DNA of 64,000 bases from assembly GCF_017302985.1 (NCBI RefSeq), contig NZ_JAFIMU010000010.1, positions 434,001-498,000 of the forward strand, given 5' to 3'. Position 1 is the first letter of the stretch. Each line of letters opens with the position of its first letter. Shown here one piece after another: positions 51,101-58,277 of this stretch. Made by a program: the position numbers and the translations under genes. Origin of the DNA: Corallococcus macrosporus. GTDB lineage: Bacteria > Myxococcota > Myxococcia > Myxococcales > Myxococcaceae. The notes beneath the pieces were generated by a model, which worked only from the letters and a program-made list of their open reading frames with translations, searched no databases and had not been told where the DNA came from.

Positions 51101-51333
51101 CCGTACTGCAACTCCATCGGGACCTGGACGTACGGCTCTCCCGGGCCGCGATAGCGGACGAAGAGCTCCAGCACCTTGCCGCCGTCCACCAGCGTCGCAT
51201 CCAGTTGGAGGGGCTGCCGGGCCTCCGCGCGCTGCGGCGGCGCGTGCAACAGCGCGGGCTCCTGCGCGTGGACGGAGGCCGCGACGAACACCACGGCCCA
51301 GAGGATGAGCGTGCGAGGAAGAACGGTCTGCAA
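48160..51333 (-). CDS. TonB-dependent receptor with a disordered repeat linker
   Basis: A 1057-residue outer-membrane receptor. A signal peptide (LILWAVVFVAASVHA) precedes an extra N-terminal beta domain (about 25-125) and a Pro-rich stretch. A Ser/Thr/Asp/Arg repeat linker (about 188-331, five exact TSDSR) comes next. The plug follows (about 385-490: TVADVLDVVPGVSVSRDVQG, RIEVIRGPGSAIYGAGAFQG) and then the 22-strand-type barrel ending LTLRAFY, with the terminal aromatic used for barrel assembly. Ligand is unknown; coupling to a nucleotidase-domain lipoprotein hints at a nucleoside-like or small organic ligand. The start is TTG at 51333 with no clear ribosome site, so it is uncertain. Confidence 0.88.
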   Translation of the reverse strand: MQTVLPRTLILWAVVFVAASVHAQEPALLHAPPQRAEARQPLQLDATLVDGGKVLELFVRYRGPGEPYVQVPMELQYGDLYRALIPAEHMVPPGVEYFVEAAMVDGARTPLFMSALRPARVMVGAQPPEPPPARTPPGRRGSREEPKSAPDIDAFTPPSGAGEDDATSAPPPARIGTAAPNATGTRMDGTDARASTHAGTSDSRTSNRPDSTDSRAGTSDSRASSTSNGTDSRSSNRTATSDSRASSTVNGADSNRAGTSDSRTSSTVNGTDPRSSNRTGTSDSRTASGADARASGRMDGTDRTGSSDSRTTGGPNARASGRMDASDSRAANSDDAMAALNADLPPDTRADSSRTALDDDLALYSAEDVLAVTTLQEEAVRTVPAIGASFNRSQMVALGARTVADVLDVVPGVSVSRDVQGFHRTAIRGLRNDAEVLFLLDGHRLNNFFDGKALMNLPVENLERIEVIRGPGSAIYGAGAFQGVVNLVMNHANGVRGAVSTGGVPRDDGRLALATDGHLSAAHSTGDLRLFADLDLWTQEGDSLVINHDALDDEAVDQGLRDVDEPAGRTRDGRFLVNAGGGVSYGLDSAGRVGVTARYLSEKRDALVGLFDTVGNDSQLSWSVLLADLTWERSLSSGGQVRARLGFDQQSTDRLFQLTPHDFRTGDGADRLFPDGLQEQTQVTVRTVTASVDADLALAKENHLTLGLVAEQQSLSRYDYTTNYTLDGRLLPSPTAPEGLVDLTQGAASRRLNLGLSAQDQWTVLSALTLTFGLRLDATQLPDVDAGSLDASKMVVRVNPRVGLVIAASDALVLKALYGRAFRAPTPQELVERIPDTDYNQGRFEGNPLLKPTTVDTFELGMDLVQAAGDTRVRVRANAFLQNFASPITPVDTSGNIVPLRNRELGVRVYGVEAEARLEASKRAVAWVNASLSRAQDLELPEQSRLLTDVPQARFNAGVSMPLGDWLNLDVVVRSGAERRNNNRSTLELIRRYEIPAYSLITAQLRTEPIWEHFEVTLFAQNLFDHDLRDDVPRPDRVTGLLPREGVSGYLTLRAFY
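50340..50770 (-). repeat. imperfect repeats coding the receptor linker
   Basis: Reiterated 12-20 codon blocks built from TSDSR(T/A)SS, NGTDSRSSNR and ARASGRMDGTD. DNA copies such as GCGAGTCGGAGGTCCCCG recur through the segment. The coded stretch is low-complexity and hydrophilic, as expected for a flexible periplasmic tether that may vary in length between strains. Confidence 0.85.
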
Positions 51334-51447
51334 GATTGACGACGATGGTCCGTTGCAGGGCCATGCGAGTCAAGCAAGGCACCTCTGCCCACGCCCCGCC
51401 GATTTTTTGCCGCCCCCGCGAGCGCATGCGACGGTGCCTGTCGCTCC

Positions 51448-53007
51448 ATGCGCGCGTCGCTAGCCCTTCACCTCGCCCTCTTCCGCCGCCAACGCGCCCA
51501 GATCGCCCGGGTGGTCGAAGGCCGCACCGAAGCCTTCCGCGCCTACGAGGCCCGCTACCGCCGGCGCACGAGCACCTACCAGCGCGTGGTCCCGCTGACC
51601 CACGTGCATCAGCGCATCGCCGCGTCGGACCTCGTCTACGTCGGCGACTACCACACGCTGCCGCTCGCCCAGCAGACCTACCTGGACCTCGTCGAGCGCG
51701 CCCTCGCCTCCGGACGCCGCGTCGTGCTGGCGCTCGAGTGCGTGGAAGGCCGTCACCAGTCGGCCCTCGACGCGTACCTCGCCGGACGCCTGCCCGAGCG
51801 CACCCTCCTGTCGCGCCTGGGCCACGGCCCCACCCCGGGCTTCGGTCCCGGCGCCGGCATCCGCGCCGTGCTGGGCTTCGCGAAGCGCCACAAGCTCCAG
51901 GTGGCCGCCATCGACCGGCGGGCCCAGGGAGAGCGCTCGCTCGCGCTGCGCGACGCCTTCGCCGCGGAGCGCATCGCGCACGTGGCCCGAGCGGAGGACG
52001 TCCCGCTGGTGATGGTGCTGGTGGGCCAGTTCCACGCCGCGCCCTGCCACCTCCCCGCGCAGGTGGAGCGCGCACTGGGTGACGCCCACCCGCGCCGTGG
52101 GCTCGTCGTGTACCAGAACGCCGAGGGCCTCTGGTGGCGCCTCGCGCGCGAGGGCCGGCTGGGCGGCGCGGAGGCCGTGGAGCTGGCGGACGGCGCGCTG
52201 TGCCTGATGAACGCCTCGCCCGTGCTCTGCCAGCAGAGCTTCCTGGACTACCTGGAGGCCGAAGGCGACGACGCGCCCCTCCTGGACCGCAGCGCCGCGG
52301 AGCGCTTCCGCGACATGGCGGAGCTCATCGGCGGGCTCGCGGGCGTGCCCGTGGGCCGCGAGCTGGACTCGGTGGAGGTGACGACGGTGGCGGACAGCGA
52401 CGTGCTCGCCCGCATCCGCCGGCGGGGCCGCTTCACCCAGGCGGAGCTGGCCCAGCTGCGCAAGCACATCCTGTCGCGTGAGAGCGGCTACATCCCCCGC
52501 GCGCGCACGGCCTGGCTCGCGTCGCTGTCCCTCAACCACGCCGCGGAGGAGGCCGCCCACTTCGTGCGCCACTGCGCCGTGGGCGACGCCATGGACGCTC
52601 CGCGCGGCGCGTCCGAGGCCTTCTACGCGCGGTGCCTGGAAGAGGCCCTGGGCTTCTTCGGCTCCAAGCTGATCAACCCGCGCCGCACCTGCCCCAGCGT
52701 CACGGAGTGGGCCCGGCGCTTCGGTGAGGCCCGGGGCCTGGAGCGGCAGATCGCCGCCTTCGTCCTGGCCCACAAGGCCACGGAGTCCGAGGCCCCCGAC
52801 GAGGCCGTGAAGCTCCTCCCCCTGCGCCGCGACCGCCTGTTCCACGGTGTCAGCCACGCGCTCGGCTACCTCCTGGGGGACAGCCTCTACCGTGCCTTCG
52901 ACGCCGGCCAGGTGGACACCGCGGAGATCCGCGCCCTCTTCCGGGATCCGCTCGTGGATCCGCGAGGCGCGTACCTCGCCTGGGCCGCGCGCCTGCGAGG
53001 CCTCTAG
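51448..53007 (+). CDS. ChaN-like (Tiki/haem-uptake superfamily) protein
   Basis: The 519-residue protein has an N-terminal ChaN-type domain: LVYVGDYHTLPLAQQTYLDL resembles the GExH region, VVLALECVEGRHQSALDAYL gives the E-motif, and MVLVGQFHAAPCHLP is the second histidine motif. ChaN proteins bind haem; relatives in the Tiki superfamily are metal-dependent proteases. This one lacks a lipobox or clear signal peptide and has about 250 extra C-terminal residues of mainly helical character (MDAPRGASEAFYARCLEEAL, VSHALGYLLGDSLYRAF) of unknown role. It is divergent from the TonB-dependent receptor, which would fit a shared role in haem or metal handling, but this is inference. Confidence 0.75.
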   Translation: MRASLALHLALFRRQRAQIARVVEGRTEAFRAYEARYRRRTSTYQRVVPLTHVHQRIAASDLVYVGDYHTLPLAQQTYLDLVERALASGRRVVLALECVEGRHQSALDAYLAGRLPERTLLSRLGHGPTPGFGPGAGIRAVLGFAKRHKLQVAAIDRRAQGERSLALRDAFAAERIAHVARAEDVPLVMVLVGQFHAAPCHLPAQVERALGDAHPRRGLVVYQNAEGLWWRLAREGRLGGAEAVELADGALCLMNASPVLCQQSFLDYLEAEGDDAPLLDRSAAERFRDMAELIGGLAGVPVGRELDSVEVTTVADSDVLARIRRRGRFTQAELAQLRKHILSRESGYIPRARTAWLASLSLNHAAEEAAHFVRHCAVGDAMDAPRGASEAFYARCLEEALGFFGSKLINPRRTCPSVTEWARRFGEARGLERQIAAFVLAHKATESEAPDEAVKLLPLRRDRLFHGVSHALGYLLGDSLYRAFDAGQVDTAEIRALFRDPLVDPRGAYLAWAARLRGL

Positions 53008-53067
53008 GCCTGTGGTGCCGCTGACCCAGCTGAATCCAGCGGCGGCTTGCAGCTACCCTCCGGCGGC

Positions 53068-53754
53068 ATGAATCCATCTCCTCGCCGCGTCACCTCCGTC
53101 CTCCTCCTGGCCCTCGCCGTGGGCCTCATGCTGCCCGGGTGCTTCGCCGAACAGGGCGCCTGCGTCCATGGCTCCAGCGTCTATTTCTGCAACGATGACA
53201 CCTCGGACGAGTGCCGCGACTTCTGGTGCGACGGCTGGGACTACTGCGGCTACTTCGAGGGCGACTCGTGCGAGGACGTGGGCTTCCCGGAAGGCACGGT
53301 CACGCTGGAGAGCTACTCCGAGCCGAGGTCGCCCGAGTGGAGCTGGGGAACGCCCTCCGGAGGCTCCAGCGGCGGCGGTGGTGGTGGCGGAGGTGGCGGC
53401 GGCAACGGCAGCGGCGCGTGTGCCTATTACGACTCGAACCTGAACCGCGTGCTGTGTGATCAGCGCACGTCGGCGTCCAGCTGTTCAGGCAAGTGGATGG
53501 GCAGCGGCACCACCTGCTCCGGCCTCAAGTGCACCAGCGGCACGGACCCCTTCAGCTGCACCGTGTCGGGCGGAAGCTCGGGCGGCACCTGCACGTCCAC
53601 GTACCAGGGGCCGACTGGCGATGCGCAGGTCTATACCCAGTGCGCGTCCGTGTGGAACTACCGCTGCCAGCAGAAGAACAACGACGCCGCGGACCAGAAC
53701 TGCCTCGTCTACGACTCGCTCGAGGCCACGGTGGAGTGCCCGTACTGCCCTTGA
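53068..53754 (+). CDS. cysteine- and glycine-rich lipoprotein of unknown function
   Basis: A 228-residue lipoprotein (signal VTSVLLLALAVGLMLPGC, lipobox LPGC). The mature part has two cysteine-rich modules joined by a glycine hinge of 11 consecutive Gly. The first module (CVHGSSVYFCNDDTSDECRD, then CDGWDYCGYFEGDSCED) and the second (CAYYDSNLNRVLCDQ to the terminal CPYCP) contain paired cysteines that should form disulfides. This resembles other myxobacterial surface lipoproteins without a named family. The ATG at 53068 is preferred over 53047 because it starts the signal peptide directly. It converges with the LysM gene. Confidence 0.75.
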   Translation: MNPSPRRVTSVLLLALAVGLMLPGCFAEQGACVHGSSVYFCNDDTSDECRDFWCDGWDYCGYFEGDSCEDVGFPEGTVTLESYSEPRSPEWSWGTPSGGSSGGGGGGGGGGGNGSGACAYYDSNLNRVLCDQRTSASSCSGKWMGSGTTCSGLKCTSGTDPFSCTVSGGSSGGTCTSTYQGPTGDAQVYTQCASVWNYRCQQKNNDAADQNCLVYDSLEATVECPYCP

Positions 53755-53791
53755 TGAATTGGCAGGACGGGCCTCCGTTCCTCGCCGCGGC

Positions 53792-54187
53792 TCAGGCGCG
53801 GTTGGCGATGGTCTTCGGCGGCAGCTTGAGGACCTGGCCCACCTTGATGTGGTCCGGGTCCTTGAGCTGATCCTTGTTGGCCTCGAAGATCTTCGGGTAC
53901 AGCTTCATGTCCCCGTAGATGTCCTTGGCCAGCTTGCTGAGCGTGTCGCCGGACTTCACGGTGTACAGGCCGTAGGGCTCGGCGTGGGTCACGGTGAGCA
54001 TGACCATGATCTCGTCGTTCCACTTCGGGTGCTTCGCCTTGATCTGATCCCACATGCGATCGCGGTCGAAGGCGTGGTCCACGGAGCCCTTGATGACGAG
54101 CTTGCCGTTCTCCTCGCGCGTTTCGATCTTCGCGCCCACGCTCTTCGCCACGTCCAGCACGTCCTGGTAGTCGTTCTGCAACGCCAT
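53792..54187 (-). CDS. LysM/BON domain protein (Kbp/YgaU-like)
   Basis: A 131-residue protein with the order of E. coli Kbp (YgaU): a BON-like N-terminal domain (about 10-75) and a C-terminal LysM domain (about 76-125: LYTVKSGDTLSKLAKDIYG, FEANKDQLKDPDHIKVGQVL). There is no signal peptide, as in Kbp, which is a cytoplasmic potassium-binding protein in E. coli. Other relatives bind peptidoglycan after export by unknown means. Either role is possible here. The ATG at 54187 has GGAGGA about seven bases upstream. Confidence 0.88.
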   Translation of the reverse strand: MALQNDYQDVLDVAKSVGAKIETREENGKLVIKGSVDHAFDRDRMWDQIKAKHPKWNDEIMVMLTVTHAEPYGLYTVKSGDTLSKLAKDIYGDMKLYPKIFEANKDQLKDPDHIKVGQVLKLPPKTIANRA

Positions 54188-54297
54188 TCGCGTCCTCCTG
54201 CTCGTGAGGCGGCGAACTCAAGCACCCCACCCGCGCACGGTGCCGGCTGGACGCGAAGGGCCTGAACGAAGCTCAACAGTGCGGCGGCGGAAGCTGT

Positions 54298-55248
54298 TCA
54301 GAGCACCACGTCCGAGCCGGGCCCCGGCTCGGCCTTCAGGGCCTCGGGCGGTGAGAAGGTGCCGTCCGGGCGCAGCTCGCGCAGGACCTCCTCCCGGCTC
54401 AGGCGCACGGCGCGGATGGTGCCGTCGGGCGACAGCGCGTAGACGCAGTCCTGGTCCGCCGCGCCGACGAAGAGGCCGCCCAGCGCGGGATAGAGCATCA
54501 CCAGCGCGAGCTCCGTCTCCAGCGGTCCCGGAAAGAGCACGTGCGCGTGCGCGGAGAAGGGAGGCACCTCCCCGTCCGCGTCGGGCGCGACGGACACGGG
54601 GATGAGCCCCTGATGCAGCGGCAGCTCCTGGAGCTGCTGGCGGCCGTCCTTGCTGAACTTGAAGCGGAAGTCGCCGCCCAGCAGGTACAGGTTCGAGTCA
54701 TCGAAGCCCTGGAGCACGTACACGGTGATGCCGCCGTCCTCCTCCACGACGACGGGGTTGAGCTGCTTGCGGCCGTGCACCTGGAAGACGCGCTCGCAGG
54801 CGGCGCTCACCGCGCGGGCCAGTGCGTCCATGCCTTCGGGCAGGGACTCCACGGGGAAGTCCTCCATCTCGCCGGAGAACTCGATGGGCGCGCGGTATGC
54901 GTACGCGGGGACGAACGCGTCCTGCGGGTTGAAGCGGCCGAAGACGGCGTACCAGGCGTTGCCGCGCGGCACGGTGAAGAACCAGTTCATCCGCGAGCGG
55001 TCCAGGTCCGGACGCGCGAGCAGCAGGTCCGTGGCGCGGATGGCGCCCTGCTCCGACTCGACGATGTACTGGGCGCGCTTCTGCACGCGCTGGAGCTCCG
55101 CGTCCGCCACCAGCACCACCGACGACTCGGCCTCGTCCGGCGCGTCCACCGGGGCCTGCCGCGCCGTCACCGCGGCCTCGGTCGCGCTGGAGTGCGCGCG
55201 GCAGCCAGCGGTCAGGAAGACGAGGGCGACGAGCAGGCTGCGAAACAT
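54298..55248 (-). CDS. lipoprotein of unknown function
   Basis: A 316-residue lipoprotein with signal FRSLLVALVFLTAGC (lipobox TAGC). The mature sequence has a conserved-looking core (WFFTVPRGNAWYAVFGRFNP, LNPVVVEEDGGITVYVLQG) and a beta-rich C-terminal half (YLLGGDFRFKFSKDGRQQ, HVLFPGPLETELALVML, YALSPDGTIRAVRLSREEVL). No catalytic motif is evident and I recognise no family. The ATG at 55248 gives the signal peptide; the frame to 55317 runs through the upstream gene's terminator hairpin. It lies 82 bases downstream of the small exported coiled-coil protein. Confidence 0.72.
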   Translation of the reverse strand: MFRSLLVALVFLTAGCRAHSSATEAAVTARQAPVDAPDEAESSVVLVADAELQRVQKRAQYIVESEQGAIRATDLLLARPDLDRSRMNWFFTVPRGNAWYAVFGRFNPQDAFVPAYAYRAPIEFSGEMEDFPVESLPEGMDALARAVSAACERVFQVHGRKQLNPVVVEEDGGITVYVLQGFDDSNLYLLGGDFRFKFSKDGRQQLQELPLHQGLIPVSVAPDADGEVPPFSAHAHVLFPGPLETELALVMLYPALGGLFVGAADQDCVYALSPDGTIRAVRLSREEVLRELRPDGTFSPPEALKAEPGPGSDVVL

Positions 55249-55267
55249 GGGGGCTCCCGCGGACGAA

Positions 55268-55300
55268 AGGGCCCGGTCAGTCTGTGCCGGCCGGGGCCCT
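55268..55300 (-). terminator. terminator of the small LTxxQ-like gene
   Basis: AGGGCCCCGG pairs with CCGGGCCCT on the minus strand, followed by TTCGTCC. It lies in the 82-base gap between two same-strand genes, after the stop at 55331. Confidence 0.65.
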
Positions 55301-55330
55301 CGCGTCACGTCCCCCACTCACGGCGGGACC

Positions 55331-55714
55331 TCAGGCGCCCTGCTGCGTGGGCGCCAGCGCCGCGCGGATCTTCTGCTTCAGGGCCTTGCGGCGCTCCTTG
55401 AACTGCGCGCGCTGGGTCTCGTCCACCTGGCCGTTGGCGGCGGCGCGGGCGGCCTTCATCTCCTCGTGGAGCTGCTTCGCCTCCGCCTTGAAGCTGTCCG
55501 CCTGGGCCTGCGTCAGGCGCCCTTCCGCGACCTGCTTGTCCAGGCGGTGCTCCATGCGGCCGAACCTGTGGCCTCCGCCGTGCTTGCCCCGGCGTCCCTC
55601 GCACTGGCCCGCCGTGTTGGCGGAGCCGGACGGCGCGGCCGTCTGGGCGAGCACGGGCACGGCGAGGAGCAGCGTGGCGACGGCGGTACCGCGAAGCATG
55701 GACTTGAGCGACAT
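55331..55714 (-). CDS. small exported helical protein (Spy/CpxP-like, weak)
   Basis: A 127-residue protein with a signal peptide (MLRGTAVATLLLAVPVLAQT), a Gly/His/Arg-rich segment (GRRGKHGGGHRFGRMEHRL) and a long charged helix (QADSFKAEAKQLHEEMKAAR). It contains one LTQAQ, matching the LTxxQ motif of Spy/CpxP periplasmic chaperones, and the helix content fits that family, but a single motif is weak evidence. The His-rich part could bind metal. It has its own terminator and lies downstream of, but separate from, the methyltransferase gene. Confidence 0.7.
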   Translation of the reverse strand: MSLKSMLRGTAVATLLLAVPVLAQTAAPSGSANTAGQCEGRRGKHGGGHRFGRMEHRLDKQVAEGRLTQAQADSFKAEAKQLHEEMKAARAAANGQVDETQRAQFKERRKALKQKIRAALAPTQQGA

Positions 55715-55831
55715 GGTGTGTGGACTCCGGGTTCAGGTCAAAACGCGCCGGGAGCAGCCGTGCCGCCTGCTTCCCGTCGCGCTCTGACACTCAAGACCCC
55801 GGAGCCCGCCGAAGGTTAAATCGCCCTGTTT

Positions 55832-56629
55832 TCACAGCCGCGAGGCGGGCTTCAGGGCACGCGTGGCCATGAAGGTGGACAGGAACGTGGAGAGCAGGTC
55901 CTTCGTCCCCTCGTACTTGTCCTCGAACAGGTGCGTGAGCACGAAGCCCGCGTCCAGCTGTCCGCCCAGCTGATCCTCCAGCGAGTGTCCCACGCACATG
56001 GGCTCGTCCTTGTCCATGTAGCGGCGGCGCTCCTCGTCCGTGAGGCTGGTGAAGTCGGAGTACGGCATCGGGTACTTCAGCCGCATCACGCCCTTCTCCT
56101 CCTCGGCCGGATCGAAGAGGTAGCGCACCGGGTTGCAGATGCCGGACAGGAGCACGCCTCCTGGACGCAGCACGCGGAAGGCCTCGCGCCACACGGAGCG
56201 GATCTCCTCCGCGAAGCAGTTGGAGCACGGGTGGAAGATGAGGTCGAAGCTCCCGTCGGCGAACGCGGACAGGTCCCGCATGTCGCCCTCCACGTACTTC
56301 ATCTCCAGGCCCTCGCGCTCGGCGACCTTCCGGTCCTGCGCCAGCTGCGCGGGCGAGTTGTCGAACACGGTGACGCGCGCTCCCGCCGCCGCGAACACCG
56401 GGCACTGCTGACCGCCCGCGCTCGCCAGGCCCAGCAGGTCCTTGCCCTTCAGGTCCCCGAACCACGCGCGCGGCACGGGCTTCGTCGGGGTGAGCACCAC
56501 GCTCCAGTCACCCCGTCGCGCGGCGGCGATGACCTCCGGGGCCACCGGCAGCGTCCACTTGTTGCCCCGGCCCACCTCGCCGTTCCACGCCTCGCGGTTG
56601 TACGTCCGCACGTCCAGTTCAGTCTTCAT
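55832..56629 (-). CDS. class I SAM-dependent methyltransferase
   Basis: A 265-residue protein with a Rossmann methyltransferase core: KDLLGLASAGGQQCPVFAAA holds motif I (here GLASAGGQ rather than the usual ExGxGxG), TVFDNSPAQL ends strand beta2, GDMRDLSAFADGSFDLIFHP gives motifs III-IV, and VLRPGGVLLSG is motif VI. The substrate is unknown; the closest feel is small-molecule methylation. The ATG at 56629 overlaps the end of the SDR gene by 11 bases, so the two genes are coupled and may act on the same compound. The longer frame from 56674 lies inside the SDR gene. Confidence 0.85.
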   Translation of the reverse strand: MKTELDVRTYNREAWNGEVGRGNKWTLPVAPEVIAAARRGDWSVVLTPTKPVPRAWFGDLKGKDLLGLASAGGQQCPVFAAAGARVTVFDNSPAQLAQDRKVAEREGLEMKYVEGDMRDLSAFADGSFDLIFHPCSNCFAEEIRSVWREAFRVLRPGGVLLSGICNPVRYLFDPAEEEKGVMRLKYPMPYSDFTSLTDEERRRYMDKDEPMCVGHSLEDQLGGQLDAGFVLTHLFEDKYEGTKDLLSTFLSTFMATRALKPASRL

Positions 56630-57395
56630 GCAGCACCCGTCCTTCCATGCCTCCAGCCACGGTGACGACCTCACCCGTCACGTGGCCGGAGATGCGATCC
56701 GACGCGAGCGTCACCACGACGCGCGCCACGTCCTCCGGCTGCCCCACCTTGCGCAGCGGCATCGTCCGCGTGACGCGGCCGACGAACTCCGGGTCCACCA
56801 ATTTGGCGCGGTTGCGGTCCACTTCCGTCCAGCCCGGGCACACCACGTTCACGCGGCCCATGGGGGCAATGCGGTGCAGCTCGTTCTTCAGGCTCTTCAC
56901 GAAGCCGGCCGCGAGCGCGCCCTTCGCCGCCGCGTAGTCCGTGTGGCCCGCCTCGCCGAAGAGGCCCGCCGTGGAGCTGATGATGACGATGGTGCCCATG
57001 CGCGTCGTCTCCACGTGGCGCAGGAACGCGCGGCAGCTCAGGAACACGCTGTCCAGGTTCTGCGCCAGCGTGCGGCGCCAGCGCTCCAGCGACATCGTCC
57101 ACAGCGGCTCGTCGGGCGCGGGATACACGCCGGTGTTGCAGACCAGCACTTCCAGCCGGCCCAGGTCCTTCACCGCCAGGGGCACCAGCGCGTCCACGTC
57201 CGCCTCCACCGTGAGGTCCGCGCGAACCGACGTGCCGCCCACCTCGCGCGCGAGCGCCGCCGCCTTCTCCTGGCTGCGGTGGTAGTGCACCGCCACCTTC
57301 GCGCCTTCACCCGCGAACGCGCGCACCAGCGCGGAGCCGATGCCGCCCGCGCCGCCCGTCACCAGCACACCCTTGCCCTGCAGTCCCGTGTCCAT
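56619..57395 (-). CDS. SDR family NAD(P)-dependent oxidoreductase
   Basis: A 258-residue short-chain dehydrogenase. The cofactor motif TGGAGGIG lies at 13-20, followed by NTGVYP in place of the usual NNAG, the catalytic Ser in IISSTAGLFG and the YxxxK in TDYAAAKGAL. VCPGWTEVD and the C-terminal HVTGEVVTVAGGM complete the FabG-like fold. A basic residue after beta2 (YHRSQEK) suggests NADPH. Substrate is unknown. The stop overlaps the methyltransferase start by 11 bases. A 164-base gap separates it from the TetR gene upstream. Confidence 0.92.
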   Translation of the reverse strand: MDTGLQGKGVLVTGGAGGIGSALVRAFAGEGAKVAVHYHRSQEKAAALAREVGGTSVRADLTVEADVDALVPLAVKDLGRLEVLVCNTGVYPAPDEPLWTMSLERWRRTLAQNLDSVFLSCRAFLRHVETTRMGTIVIISSTAGLFGEAGHTDYAAAKGALAAGFVKSLKNELHRIAPMGRVNVVCPGWTEVDRNRAKLVDPEFVGRVTRTMPLRKVGQPEDVARVVVTLASDRISGHVTGEVVTVAGGMEGRVLHED

Positions 57396-57559
57396 CGCTT
57401 CGCGACTCCCCGTGGGCTCCCGTCAGGCCGGGAGGAATGCGCGGCATGATGCCCGAGCCGTCCCGGGGGGACAGCCGGATGAACAGGCGGTGTCCGCGGG
57501 TGCGCTGCGTGCCGGGCAGCGAGACGAAATGCGCGCCGGACTCCTGACAGGACTTCGCG

Positions 57560-58186
57560 CTAGGGCGTGGACAGCCGCGCGCGGATGCCCGCGACCAACA
57601 GGTCCAACCCGAAGGCGAAGCGCCGCTCGAAGTCGCGGTCCAGGATGGCGTCCACCGCGCCGGCCGCGTGGGGATAGCGCGCAGAGGCGAGCTGGCGCAG
57701 TGCCCCTTCCCGCTCCCGCGCTTCGGCGTCCTGCGCGGTGAAGCCCTGCTCCTCGATGGTGAAGCCCAGCACGTAGTCGAGCACCGTGAACGCCGCCCAG
57801 CCCGCTGCCCGCGAGTCGAGCCCCGCTCGCGTCAGCGCGCCAATGACGGTGTCGGAGACGCGCAGCGTGTGCTCGGACACCACGAGGGTGCCGGCGTAGA
57901 CGCGGGCGCCGTCCCGGTGAGCCAGGAACGCGCGCCGCAGCTCCTGCGCCACGGTGCGCACCACCGGCTCCCACGGCGAGTCCGCCGTCAGCGTCCTCGC
58001 CACGTCCTGCACCAGCGTGTCCGCCATCGCGTCCAGCAGGGCCTGCTTGCCCGGGAAGTGCCAGTACAGCGACGGCGCCTGGATGGAGAGCGCCTTCGCC
58101 AGCACGCGCATCGTGAGGCCCTCCAGGCCGTGCTCGTCCAGCAGCGTCCACGCCGCCGCCACCACCTGCTCCCGCTGGATTCGCAT
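57560..58186 (-). CDS. TetR family transcriptional regulator
   Basis: A 208-residue regulator. The N-terminal HTH spans about 5-50 (GLTMRVLAKALSIQAPSLYW followed by HF), closest to the TetR-proper subfamily, and the C-terminal ligand domain is of TetR_C type (RVYAGTLVVSEHTLR, LDYVLGFTIEEQGF). It is divergent from the FAD monooxygenase, just as TetR is from its target. Two near-identical inverted repeats in the 91-base gap fit its binding sites. The likely model is repression of both genes until a small aromatic or polyketide-like inducer binds. Confidence 0.93.
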   Translation of the reverse strand: MRIQREQVVAAAWTLLDEHGLEGLTMRVLAKALSIQAPSLYWHFPGKQALLDAMADTLVQDVARTLTADSPWEPVVRTVAQELRRAFLAHRDGARVYAGTLVVSEHTLRVSDTVIGALTRAGLDSRAAGWAAFTVLDYVLGFTIEEQGFTAQDAEAREREGALRQLASARYPHAAGAVDAILDRDFERRFAFGLDLLVAGIRARLSTP

Positions 58187-58208
58187 GCCCTGGAAGGCCC
58201 TCGCTGGC

Positions 58209-58250
58209 TTGACAAACTAACAGCGTTAGTCGATCCCTAACAACGTTAGT
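58209..58250. promoter_or_regulatory. twin TetR-type operators over a TTGACA -35 box
   Basis: Two palindromes, ACTAACAGCGTTAGT (58216-58230) and CTAACAACGTTAG (58237-58249), share CTAAC-N3-GTTAG with centres 20 bases apart, about two helical turns. TTGACA at 58209-58214 on the plus strand abuts the first site. I cannot find a matching -10 box at ideal spacing. Confidence 0.8.
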
Positions 58251-58277
58251 TTGACGCCTTCGGGCGGGAGGTCGGTC

